Part shown: in pieces, positions 35,012-42,875 of the stretch
Position numbering within the stretch: position 1 is the first letter of the stretch
Layout: each line of letters opens with the position of its first letter
DNA from: IGN2 sp964639955
Lineage (GTDB): Bacteria > Bacteroidota > Ignavibacteria > Ignavibacteriales > Ignavibacteriaceae
Direction of reading: 5' to 3'
Assembly: GCA_964639955.1 (NCBI GenBank)
Contig: CAZXGJ010000007.1
Span: 1 to 64,000, forward strand
DNA length: 64,000 bases
The notes under the pieces: model-generated
What the model saw: only the letters and a program-made list of their open reading frames with translations
Database searches by the model: none
What the model was told of the DNA's origin: nothing
Made by a program: the position numbers and the translations under genes

Positions 35012-35931
35012 TTGGCTTCTGAGGTAATTTTTAAGAAATATTCTTCAAGAGATCGCTTCGGAATAACTGCATTTACGTTTATCCCCTGCTCAACCAGCAA
35101 TTTATTCAACGGGGCAATTTCTTTTTGTTCCAGGGAAAAATTTAAAGTATCCCCGGAAATAAATTCTATCTTATTGTACCACGATGTCCCTTCAAGAATA
35201 GATTTAGATTTTATGATATCATCAACCTCGAAAGCAACTTTGAGCACTCCTGAATTAAGCAGCTCTTTAACCGATCCTTGAATAACTGCAGTGCCTTTAT
35301 TAATTATTATCATCCTGTCGGCAATCATCTCAATTTCAGAGAGAATATGTGAGGAAAGAAAAACGGTTTTTTTCTCTTCCTTGCTAAGTCTTATAATCAG
35401 GTCCCTTATCTCCTTCATTCCAAAGGGATCAAGACCCGTGGTAGGTTCATCAAGAATTATCAACTCCGGATTATGCAATAATGCTTGCGCAATTCCCAAT
35501 CTCTGCTTCATTCCGTGCGAGTATGTTTTTACTTTACTTTTATATCTGTCTTTTAACCCAACCAGCTCAAAAAGTTCAAATATCCGGTTGGAACTGACCT
35601 CAATCCCTGATAATTTGGCTAAAATTTCAAGGTTTTTGTAAGCAGATAGAAAGTTATAAAAATCGGGCTTCTCAACAATTGCCCCCACTTTTTTAAGTAT
35701 CTGTTTTCTAAAGCGTCTAAGAGATTTACCAAAAATATTTATCGAACCTGAATTGGGCGAGATAAGGGAAAGTAAAATGCGGATGGTTGTACTTTTTCCG
35801 GCACCATTTGGTCCGAGAAATCCGAAAACATCACCCCTCTGCACCTGCAGATTAAGGTTATTCACCGCAAGTGTATCTTTGAAACGCTTATTAAGGTTAG
35901 TTACTTCTATAATGAAATCGTTCTCAGCCAA
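35008..35931 (-). CDS. ABC transporter ATP-binding protein
   Basis: ATPase of 307 aa for an ABC-2 exporter. Walker A GPNGAGKST, signature YSHGMKQRLGIAQALL, Walker B LIILDEPTTGLDP and the switch region SSHILSEIEMIADRMIIINKG are all intact. The C-terminal 85 residues form an accessory domain common in NatA/GldA-like proteins. First gene of an ATPase-permease-LolA-like operon; its upstream neighbour nrdJ is divergent, with 435 nt between. Gliding-motility GldA/NodI-type families are the nearest functional analogues, but no specific role can be assigned. Confidence 0.9.
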   Translation of the reverse strand: MAENDFIIEVTNLNKRFKDTLAVNNLNLQVQRGDVFGFLGPNGAGKSTTIRILLSLISPNSGSINIFGKSLRRFRKQILKKVGAIVEKPDFYNFLSAYKNLEILAKLSGIEVSSNRIFELFELVGLKDRYKSKVKTYSHGMKQRLGIAQALLHNPELIILDEPTTGLDPFGMKEIRDLIIRLSKEEKKTVFLSSHILSEIEMIADRMIIINKGTAVIQGSVKELLNSGVLKVAFEVDDIIKSKSILEGTSWYNKIEFISGDTLNFSLEQKEIAPLNKLLVEQGINVNAVIPKRSLEEYFLKITSEAN

Positions 35932-36366
35932 GACAATTCAAATATTCTTTAAAAGCATATTCTGAAAATAAATAACTTTTATGTTACTCCTGTATTAAAT
36001 GTTTCATCGGGTATTTTTACTGGCAAAAGGATAATAATACAATTGATATTTTTTTTATCTCTTAATTTAAAATCGAAAGTAACAGACAAGTACAAAAAAA
36101 ATTTTCTTTGTTAAAAATTTAATTTGTTTTTTTTCAAAATTATCCTGAAGTTAGCAATGCCCTGATCGGGGTAAAAAATTTAACTCGGATTTGTTGAAAA
36201 ACTCTTTTAAACTTTTTAATTTTTTTTGTAGCTTCCATTAAACCCCGGTCTCAATCTTTAAAATTTATTTTTCAAAATATTTCTTCTGCTATCTTGGCAT
36301 GAATAAAAATCGTTTAATGAGCCTAATTAATTTATTAACCTTGAACCTAAAACCCAGGAGCTGCCG
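35932..36366. other. AT-rich regulatory gap between the ABC operon and nrdJ
   Basis: Divergent 435-nt region without a coding sequence. It contains long A and T tracts and a promoter-like pair at 36194/36217 for nrdJ. I looked for a cobalamin riboswitch or an NrdR box (ACACTATATATTGTGT-like) and saw neither. Confidence 0.5.
36194..36224 (+). promoter_or_regulatory. Possible promoter of nrdJ
   Basis: TTG (36194-36196) and TAATTTTT (36217-36224) with exactly 20 nt between; the second box matches TAnnTTTG at seven of eight positions. The leader to the nrdJ ATG would be about 135 nt. T-tract composition makes chance matches easier. Confidence 0.4.
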
Positions 36367-39300
36367 ATGCAGATAAAAAGGTACTTTACAACTGCAGGAA
36401 AAGACCCTCTTTCATCAATCAAATTCGTAAAAAGAAAATCTGAGTTAAAAAATCCCGATGGATCGCTGGTTTTCAGGATGGAAGATATAATTGTACCGGA
36501 ACATTGGTCGCAGGTTGCAGTTGATATCCTGGCTCAGAAATATTTCAGAAAAGCAGGTATTCCTAAACTGCTTAAAAAGAACGATGAAGAAGGAATACCC
36601 GACTGGCTTCAGGCTTCCAGGGCAGACGATGAACGATTGAATGAACTCCATGAAGAAGACCGGTATACTTCTGAGAAAGATGCTAACCAGGTTTTTCACA
36701 GGTTAGCAGGCTGCTGGACTTACTGGGGATGGAAAGGCGGTTATTTCGATACAGAGGAAGACGCAAAGAACTTTTATGATGAACTTATGTTTATGCTTGC
36801 CAACCAATATGCAGCACCAAACAGTCCGCAATGGTTCAATACCGGGTTGAATTGGGCGTATGGTATAACCGGTCCTTCACAGGGTCATTATTATATCGAT
36901 TTTAAGACCGGAGAAATGGTTGTATCGTCAGATGCATATACACATCCGCAGCCGCATGCCTGCTTCATACAATCTGTTAACGATGACCTGGTGAATGAAG
37001 GCGGTATAATGGATCTTTGGGTAAGAGAAGCACGGCTTTTCAAATACGGTTCAGGAACCGGTTCAAATTTTTCTGAATTGAGAGGAACAAATGAACCATT
37101 AAGCGGCGGCGGTAAATCTTCCGGACTTATGTCCTTCCTTAAAATCGGAGACCGCTCTGCCGGTGCAATTAAATCCGGAGGAACTACACGAAGAGCGGCC
37201 AAAATGGTAACCCTGGATTTAGACCATCCGGATATAGAAGAATTTATTAACTGGAAAGTTGTTGAAGAGCAAAAGGTAGCATCGCTTGTGACCGGCTCAA
37301 TCCAGTTAAATTACTACCTGAATCATATTATAAAAGCCTGCTATGACGAGCATCCGGAAAACGACAGATTTAATAAACAGGTAAATAAGAAATTAAAAGC
37401 TGCTGTAATTGATGCCAGGAAAGCATCAATACCAAACAATTATATTGAGCGTGTAATCCAGCTTGCAAAGCAGGGTTTCAAATCAATTGAATTTCCCGTT
37501 TATGATACAGACTGGAATTCAAATGCATATGCCACTGTTTCCGGACAGAATTCAAATAACTCAATACGTGTTACAAACGAATTTATGAATGCTGTACTGG
37601 ATGATGAGGATTGGAATCTCTACTGGAGAGTAGAAAAACGTAAAGCGGATGAGGAAAACAGGAAACCCAAACCTTGCAAAACTCTTAGAGCAAGGGATTT
37701 GTGGAACGAAATTGCGTACGCTGCCTGGGCTTGCGCAGATCCGGGTATTCAATACCACACTACAATTAATGAATGGCATACCTGCCCGAATGATGGAGAA
37801 ATAAGAGCTTCTAACCCCTGCAGCGAATATATGTTTCTTGATGATACTGCCTGTAACCTTGCGTCATTAAACCTTGTAAGATTTTACAACATCAGGGAAA
37901 AGAAATTTAATGTTGATGCTTACAGGCACGCCACAAAATTATGGACAATTGTTCTTGAGTTAAGTGTGCTGATGGCTCAATTTCCAAGCCGTAAAATAGC
38001 ACAGTTAAGTTATGAATACAGAACACTAGGTTTGGGATACTCTAATCTCGGCTCACTTCTGATGCTGCAGGGAATACCATACGACAGCAACGAAGGTTTT
38101 GCAATTTGTGGTGCTCTCACAGCGATAATGCATATGACGGCATACTCAACCTCAGCAGAGATGGCAAAAGCGCTTGGTCCATTTCCAGGCTTTAAGAAAA
38201 ATAAGAAAAACATGCTTAGGGTAATACGCAACCACCGAAGAGCTGCGTTTAACGTACCGGGTGAAGAGTATGAAGGTTTAACCGTACTGCCGGTTGGCAT
38301 AAATCCAAAATATTGTCCCTCCGATCTTCTGAATGCAGCGAGGGAGGATGCAGATAAAGCATTGGAGCTTGGTGAAAAGTACGGTTACAGAAATGCACAG
38401 GTTACTGTGATTGCCCCCACAGGAACAATCAGCCTTGTTATGGATTGCGATACGACAGGTGTAGAACCAGATTTCGCACTCGTCAAATTTAAAAAACTTG
38501 CAGGCGGTGGATACTTTAAAATAATTAATCAATCAATCCCGCCTGCCCTGGAAAGACTTGGCTATAATAAAGATCAGATTAATGAAATTGTCAAATACGC
38601 AAAGGGCCAGGGAACTCTTAACGGCTGTCCATATATAAATCCGGAATCTCTCAAAGCGAAAGGATTTACAGAAGAAGCTATTTCAAAAATCGAAAAAGCT
38701 TTGCCCACTGTTTTCGAGTTAAGTTTTGCTTTTAATAAATTCACTCTTGGAGCCGAGTTTATTAAAAAACAACTCGGAATTGATGAGGAAACTCAGAACA
38801 GATATGATTTTAATCTCCTCGAAGCATTAGGCTTTTCAAAGCAAGAGATAGCAACTGCAAATGACTTTGTCTCTGGTACGATGACTATCGAGGGAGCACC
38901 GTTCCTTAAGCACGACCATTACCCTGTTTTCGATTGTGCTAATAAATGCGGGAAAAAAGGATCGAGATTCATAAGAGCGGCAGCTCATATAAAAATGATG
39001 GCTGCAGCTCAGCCATTTATTTCCGGTGCGATTTCCAAAACTATAAACCTGCCTAACCAGGCAACCATTGAAGATTTCAAGGATGCATTTATGCAATCGT
39101 GGAAACTTGGAATAAAAGCTAATGCCCTTTACCGGGATGGTTCAAAATTATCGCAGCCGCTTAACTCGATTAGTGAAGAAGAAATTGAAGCACTGCTTGA
39201 AGAAAAGAACGATGTGGTTAAGGTGGCAGAAAGAATTATCCATCGTTACATAGCAAAACGCCGCAGATTACCCGACCGTAGATCAGGATATACTCAGAAA

Positions 39301-39954
39301 GCAAAGATTAATGGTCAATCTGTTTACATCAGAACCGGTGAATATGATAACGGTCAATTGGGTGAAATTTTTATTGACATGCACCGCGAAGGCGCAGCTT
39401 TCAGAAGCCTGTTGAACTGTTTTGCTATTTCAATTTCACTCGGATTGCAGCACGGTGTTCCTCTTGAAGAATTTGCCGATGCGTTCGTATTTACAAGATT
39501 TGAACCCAGCGGTATAGTTACAGGCAATGAAAAAATTAAGATGGCAACTTCGGTTATCGATTATATATTCCGTGAGCTGGCAGTTACTTATCTTGGCAGG
39601 AATGACCTTGCACATGTTGAACCAGAAGAAATAAAATTGAAAGCTTCACCGGGCATCGTAAAAAAACTTTCTGAACCGGACTATTTTGATGAAGAGATTG
39701 TAAGTGAACGCCTTGTGGAACTCGATCGCGATAATCCGGAATCCCCGGGAAAAAATAATCCTCTTTCATCTGCAACAGAATTTAAGAGGGAATCTGTAGT
39801 CAGTTCAAAAAATTCATTCAATTCTCAGGTGAAACAAGCAATTGAAAGAGGCTATACCGGCGATATCTGTTCCGAGTGCCAGAGTATGACGATGGTAAGA
39901 AATGGAACCTGCCTTAAATGCATGACCTGCGGCTCCACTTCAGGGTGCAGTTAA
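36367..39954 (+). CDS. nrdJ: Adenosylcobalamin-dependent ribonucleoside-diphosphate reductase (class II)
   Basis: Ribonucleotide reductase of 1195 aa that makes deoxyribonucleotides using adenosylcobalamin, independent of oxygen. The family's features are in order: NSPQWFNTGLNWAYG, PHACFIQSVNDDL, SGTGSNFSELRG, the SAGAIKSGGTTRRAAKM segment, NPCSEYMFLDD (active-site Cys of the NxCxE type), NVPGEEYEG and APTGTISLVMDCDTTGVEPDFAL. The long middle insertion is typical of this class II subfamily. The C-terminal TSCPD-type region ends in a redox/zinc CxxC pair (CSECQSMTMVRNGTCLKCMTCG). ACCCAGGAGC precedes the ATG. No vitamin B12 riboswitch is visible upstream. Confidence 0.95.
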   Translation: MQIKRYFTTAGKDPLSSIKFVKRKSELKNPDGSLVFRMEDIIVPEHWSQVAVDILAQKYFRKAGIPKLLKKNDEEGIPDWLQASRADDERLNELHEEDRYTSEKDANQVFHRLAGCWTYWGWKGGYFDTEEDAKNFYDELMFMLANQYAAPNSPQWFNTGLNWAYGITGPSQGHYYIDFKTGEMVVSSDAYTHPQPHACFIQSVNDDLVNEGGIMDLWVREARLFKYGSGTGSNFSELRGTNEPLSGGGKSSGLMSFLKIGDRSAGAIKSGGTTRRAAKMVTLDLDHPDIEEFINWKVVEEQKVASLVTGSIQLNYYLNHIIKACYDEHPENDRFNKQVNKKLKAAVIDARKASIPNNYIERVIQLAKQGFKSIEFPVYDTDWNSNAYATVSGQNSNNSIRVTNEFMNAVLDDEDWNLYWRVEKRKADEENRKPKPCKTLRARDLWNEIAYAAWACADPGIQYHTTINEWHTCPNDGEIRASNPCSEYMFLDDTACNLASLNLVRFYNIREKKFNVDAYRHATKLWTIVLELSVLMAQFPSRKIAQLSYEYRTLGLGYSNLGSLLMLQGIPYDSNEGFAICGALTAIMHMTAYSTSAEMAKALGPFPGFKKNKKNMLRVIRNHRRAAFNVPGEEYEGLTVLPVGINPKYCPSDLLNAAREDADKALELGEKYGYRNAQVTVIAPTGTISLVMDCDTTGVEPDFALVKFKKLAGGGYFKIINQSIPPALERLGYNKDQINEIVKYAKGQGTLNGCPYINPESLKAKGFTEEAISKIEKALPTVFELSFAFNKFTLGAEFIKKQLGIDEETQNRYDFNLLEALGFSKQEIATANDFVSGTMTIEGAPFLKHDHYPVFDCANKCGKKGSRFIRAAAHIKMMAAAQPFISGAISKTINLPNQATIEDFKDAFMQSWKLGIKANALYRDGSKLSQPLNSISEEEIEALLEEKNDVVKVAERIIHRYIAKRRRLPDRRSGYTQKAKINGQSVYIRTGEYDNGQLGEIFIDMHREGAAFRSLLNCFAISISLGLQHGVPLEEFADAFVFTRFEPSGIVTGNEKIKMATSVIDYIFRELAVTYLGRNDLAHVEPEEIKLKASPGIVKKLSEPDYFDEEIVSERLVELDRDNPESPGKNNPLSSATEFKRESVVSSKNSFNSQVKQAIERGYTGDICSECQSMTMVRNGTCLKCMTCGSTSGCS

Positions 39955-39976
39955 ATTTAAAGCATTATTCCAGAAA

Positions 39977-40669
39977 TTACTGGCTGGTTTGTAAAATTTC
40001 ATTGTCGAATCGTCGTGCCCCCATATACCTTTTTGAGTAGTAACTATGATCTAGAGAGGATATAGTAACGCCCTTCTTGGAACTAGCGTGTGCAAAAAGA
40101 TTTTCCCCGATAAAAATACCTACATGACCTGGTTTTACTCTCTTTCTTGTGTTAAAAAATACAAGGTCCCCAAATTTCAATTCATTCATTTCATTTATCT
40201 CCACACCCTGGTTAAACTGTAGCCTTGCAGAACGTTCAAGTTCTATACCCAGAACACTCTTATAAATGTTCTGCGTAAATGCAGAGCAGTCTATTCCATC
40301 AACAGTATTGCCACCGTACTTATACGGAGTACCAAGATATTTAATTATTTCCATAAGCATTTTTTCTCTGAGTGTTGTATAATCAAATCCCGGGATATCA
40401 TAGGTATGATTTGAGTTGTAGTTTTCAAGAAGGCTTGAGATCTGAATGTCCTGCTCTTCATCCGGTAAATCACCGGGATCTTTTAAATCCAGATTCAAAT
40501 CAACAATCAGCAAATCGTCGGCAGAGGTAAAGCGGATGGTGGAATTGCTTGTGTCAATATCAACATTATCTTTTTGGTATCTTACTGTACCACCGGAAGT
40601 ACATCCAAAATAAACCAGCAGTAAGAATACAAAAAGGGTTATTATATTTTTCCTGTAAAAATCCTGCAA
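39977..40669 (-). CDS. NlpC/P60 family lipoprotein (C40 peptidase)
   Basis: Periplasmic peptidoglycan hydrolase candidate of 230 aa. The N-terminus is a lipoprotein signal (VYFGC, lipobox C23). The C-terminal catalytic domain has C128 in DGIDCSAF, the base His in KPGHVGIFIG and the third polar residue in LFAHASS, plus GTPYKYGGN. Such enzymes cut gamma-D-Glu-diaminopimelate bonds of muropeptides. The linker between lipobox and domain is acidic. It is 3 nt from the sigma factor gene upstream on the same strand, so it is the last gene of that operon. Confidence 0.9.
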   Translation of the reverse strand: MQDFYRKNIITLFVFLLLVYFGCTSGGTVRYQKDNVDIDTSNSTIRFTSADDLLIVDLNLDLKDPGDLPDEEQDIQISSLLENYNSNHTYDIPGFDYTTLREKMLMEIIKYLGTPYKYGGNTVDGIDCSAFTQNIYKSVLGIELERSARLQFNQGVEINEMNELKFGDLVFFNTRKRVKPGHVGIFIGENLFAHASSKKGVTISSLDHSYYSKRYMGARRFDNEILQTSQ

Positions 40670-40671
40670 AC

Positions 40672-41526
40672 TCAGCCCAGGTAAGTTTTTAATTCATTAC
40701 TGATGGTATTTCTTTTTAGCCTTCTGATTGCTTTTTCCTTAATCTGCCTTACCCTTTCCCGGGTTAAATTAAACATTTCCCCGATCTCTTCAAGAGTGCT
40801 TGCTTCCTCCCTATCAAGGCCAAAATAAAGTTTTATCACTTCAGCTTCTCTTTCAGGAAGTAAAGAGAGCACACGCTTAATTTCTTCTTTCAGTGATTCA
40901 GAAATAAGAGAATTATCCGGAGAAGGCAGCTCATCGTTCTCAAGAACATCGAGCAAACTGTTTTCTTCACTTCTTGAAAAAGGAGCATCAACTGATAAAT
41001 GCCTGCCTAAACTGGATAGTGCATCCGACACATCGCTGACATCCATATCGAGCTCATCAGCCAGTTCTTCGGCACTTGGTTCCCGTTCAAATTCCTGCTC
41101 AAGGTTACTGTATGCTTTTCCTATTCTGTTTAGGGCCCCAACTTTATTAAGCGGCAGTCTTACAATTCTTGACTGTTCAGCCAAAGCCTGTAAAATGGAT
41201 TGTCTTATCCACCAGACAGCATAAGAGATAAATTTAAATCCTCTTGTTTCATCAAACCGTTTTGCTGCTTTAATCAGACCAATGTTTCCTTCATTTATTA
41301 AATCACCAAGTGAAAGACCCTGGTTCTGATATTGCTTTGCCACGCTAACAACAAATCTTAAATTTGCTCTGGTTAATTTTTCAAGAGCTTCTGTATCACC
41401 CTGCTTAATTTTAAACGCAAGTTCAACTTCCTGTTCAGGTGTGATAAGATTATCTTTGCCAATTTCCTGAAGATATTTATCCAGGGACTGTGCTTCTCTG
41501 TTTGTAAATTGTTTTGTTATCTTCAC
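40672..41526 (-). CDS. Primary-type RNA polymerase sigma factor (short RpoD/SigA)
   Basis: Sigma-70 family protein of 284 aa with regions 1.2-4.2 but no region 1.1, the compact form used as primary sigma in Bacteroidota and relatives. Region 1.2/2 is SLDKYLQEIGKDNLI and LVSVAKQYQNQGLSLGDLINEGNIGLI; region 2.4 has YAVWWIRQSILQALAEQSRIVRLP. Region 3 includes EPSAEELADELDM; region 4.2 has LNLTRERVRQIKEKAIRRLK. A housekeeping role is likely from these full regions. Unusually, it sits 13 nt downstream of a microcompartment vertex gene and immediately upstream of an NlpC/P60 gene. Confidence 0.92.
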   Translation of the reverse strand: MKITKQFTNREAQSLDKYLQEIGKDNLITPEQEVELAFKIKQGDTEALEKLTRANLRFVVSVAKQYQNQGLSLGDLINEGNIGLIKAAKRFDETRGFKFISYAVWWIRQSILQALAEQSRIVRLPLNKVGALNRIGKAYSNLEQEFEREPSAEELADELDMDVSDVSDALSSLGRHLSVDAPFSRSEENSLLDVLENDELPSPDNSLISESLKEEIKRVLSLLPEREAEVIKLYFGLDREEASTLEEIGEMFNLTRERVRQIKEKAIRRLKRNTISNELKTYLG

Positions 41527-41539
41527 CAGTAATAAGGTA

Positions 41540-41809
41540 TTAGTTTTCAGAATTAATAGTGTCTACAATTCCTACTATAGAAGCATCTACCGGCGCAAAG
41601 TCTACCGCTAAAGGAATAACAGCTTCTGATGCCGTAATGTAGAAGATTATTTCACCCGGACCCGAGCCAACAGTATCGACTGCAATAATAGGATCGCCGG
41701 TTTTTTCCATATTTGAATTTATGGGCTGGACAATCATTAGCTTGAAGCTTTTTAATTCGCTGTATTTCTTGGTAGCCCAGATATTTCCTATTACTTTACC
41801 TAAAAACAA
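41540..41809 (-). CDS. EutN/CcmL-type microcompartment vertex protein (BMC-P), second copy
   Basis: Shell pentamer protein of 89 aa. EutN/CcmL landmarks are MFLGKVIGNIWATKK at the start, FKLMIVQPIN, the central IIAVDTVGSGPGEIIFYITAS and a C-terminal VDASIVGIVDTI. Pentamers plug the vertices of bacterial microcompartments. No shell hexamer (BMC-H) or core enzyme with an encapsulation peptide is seen in the window. The gene precedes the sigma factor gene by 13 nt and follows a paralogue of the same class by 86 nt. Confidence 0.9.
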   Translation of the reverse strand: MFLGKVIGNIWATKKYSELKSFKLMIVQPINSNMEKTGDPIIAVDTVGSGPGEIIFYITASEAVIPLAVDFAPVDASIVGIVDTINSEN

Positions 41810-41895
41810 TCAGACTCCAGTTACGAAATTTGGTTTTTCGTTTTATTCTTTAAAAAGTGAAAGATTTCCGCAAACATAAATTATTTATGCAAGGG

Positions 41896-42201
41896 TCAAT
41901 TTTTCAATCTCATTTTTTCTTGCAGTATTTCCTTTGCTGCAACATCAAGTTTATCAACGATAGCCATTATTACTGCGTCTACAGGTTTATCCTTTGTAAA
42001 TGTAGTCATTCTCGATGAGCTGCCGGTTGCCACCAGTACAATTTCACCCTCACCTGCACCAACGCTGTCAACAGCTACAACAAACCTATCTTTTTCTTTT
42101 AGCTCAAGAGTAAGTTCTTGTACAATCAAAAATTTTGCGCCAACCAGCTGCTCGTCTTTTTTTGTTGACCAGACAGTTCCAATAACTCTGCCTAAAAACA
42201 A
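41896..42201 (-). CDS. EutN/CcmL-type microcompartment vertex protein (BMC-P), first copy
   Basis: Shell pentamer protein of 101 aa, same family: MFLGRVIGTVWSTKKDEQL, AKFLIVQ, FVVAVDSVGAGEGEIVLVATGSSSRM and VDAVIMAIVDKL. Compared with the 89-aa paralogue downstream it carries a C-terminal extension (AAKEILQEKMRLKN). The residues around the pentamer pore loop (SVGAGEGE, TVGSGPGE) differ between the copies, which would allow mixed pentamers or two distinct vertices. Seven nt separate it from the PIN gene upstream. Confidence 0.9.
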   Translation of the reverse strand: MFLGRVIGTVWSTKKDEQLVGAKFLIVQELTLELKEKDRFVVAVDSVGAGEGEIVLVATGSSSRMTTFTKDKPVDAVIMAIVDKLDVAAKEILQEKMRLKN

Positions 42202-42208
42202 TTTGCCC

Positions 42209-42604
42209 TCACAGTTTTTTTGGATTAATAATTTTTAATTTCGTTCCAGAATATTTTTTAATATCAAACGTAACAATAGGCAATTTATTTATATCTGCAA
42301 CAACGCAAAACAATATATCACGCAATGAATGCAGCTTCAAGGAATATTCAGGTGCCATCAAAGCATATCGTGAGTTCAAACCCAGTATTTTTAATGCGAA
42401 TAAAACCTTATTAACATGTTTTCTTTCAAACTTGGAACGCGCAGATAGCAGTAATTCGGCCGCGTTTAACACAGTGGTAAAACAGATACCTTTTTGCATA
42501 AAATCAATTAAAACCGAGCATCCGTTCTTACAATTTACCAGGTGATCTGCCAGAATATCAGTATCGATAAGAAACTTAATTTTTCTTGAAGATGCGTTTA
42601 TCAA
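42209..42604 (-). CDS. PIN-domain (VapC-like) ribonuclease
   Basis: Small protein of 131 aa with a PIN fold. The four acidic metal-binding residues are identifiable: D14 in FLIDTDILAD, E50 in LNAAELL, one Asp in RDILFCVVADI and one in VTFDIKKYSG. VapC toxins use this site to cut RNA. Translation likely begins at a TTG (42604) that lies inside the end of the upstream antitoxin-like gene; AGGA precedes it and no closer ATG keeps D14. This overlap is typical of toxin-antitoxin pairs. Confidence 0.82.
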   Translation of the reverse strand: MINASSRKIKFLIDTDILADHLVNCKNGCSVLIDFMQKGICFTTVLNAAELLLSARSKFERKHVNKVLFALKILGLNSRYALMAPEYSLKLHSLRDILFCVVADINKLPIVTFDIKKYSGTKLKIINPKKL

Positions 42605-42875
42605 TTCCTGATCCTTTCAACTTTCCGCATGAATCCATTAAATCGTAAACTGTTTTTTCCGGCAGCTCCTGTATTGTTTTTATTTTATTAAATGATCTTA
42701 AATTATAGCCGGAGTCAATCAGACTCTTCCTTACTGAAGCTTCAATAGTTATGTTTATTTCTTCAAAACCATCTTCTTTCATCTGCGCAAAAATATTTAA
42801 TAATTTTGAAACAGATTTTCGATCGCCGGGTTTGATATTGATAGATTCCAAAAGATTCTGCTCTTTTTTATGCAT
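42576..42875 (-). CDS. Probable antitoxin partner of the PIN protein
   Basis: Protein of 99 aa with no strong family match: MHKKEQNLLESINIKPGDRK at the start and a helix-rich middle (SKLLNIFAQMKEDGFEEINI). It overlaps the PIN gene by 29 nt, and its ATG overlaps the 3' end of deoB by 8 nt. By position and size it is an antitoxin candidate. I do not see a clear DNA-binding fold (Phd, AbrB or ribbon-helix-helix), so this is inference from gene order. Confidence 0.55.
   Translation of the reverse strand: MHKKEQNLLESINIKPGDRKSVSKLLNIFAQMKEDGFEEINITIEASVRKSLIDSGYNLRSFNKIKTIQELPEKTVYDLMDSCGKLKGSGIDKRIFKKN

Noticed and set aside
35932..36366. Cobalamin riboswitch or NrdR box upstream of nrdJ
   Set aside because: I looked for the B12-box and for paired ACACTATATATTGTGT-like boxes and found neither.
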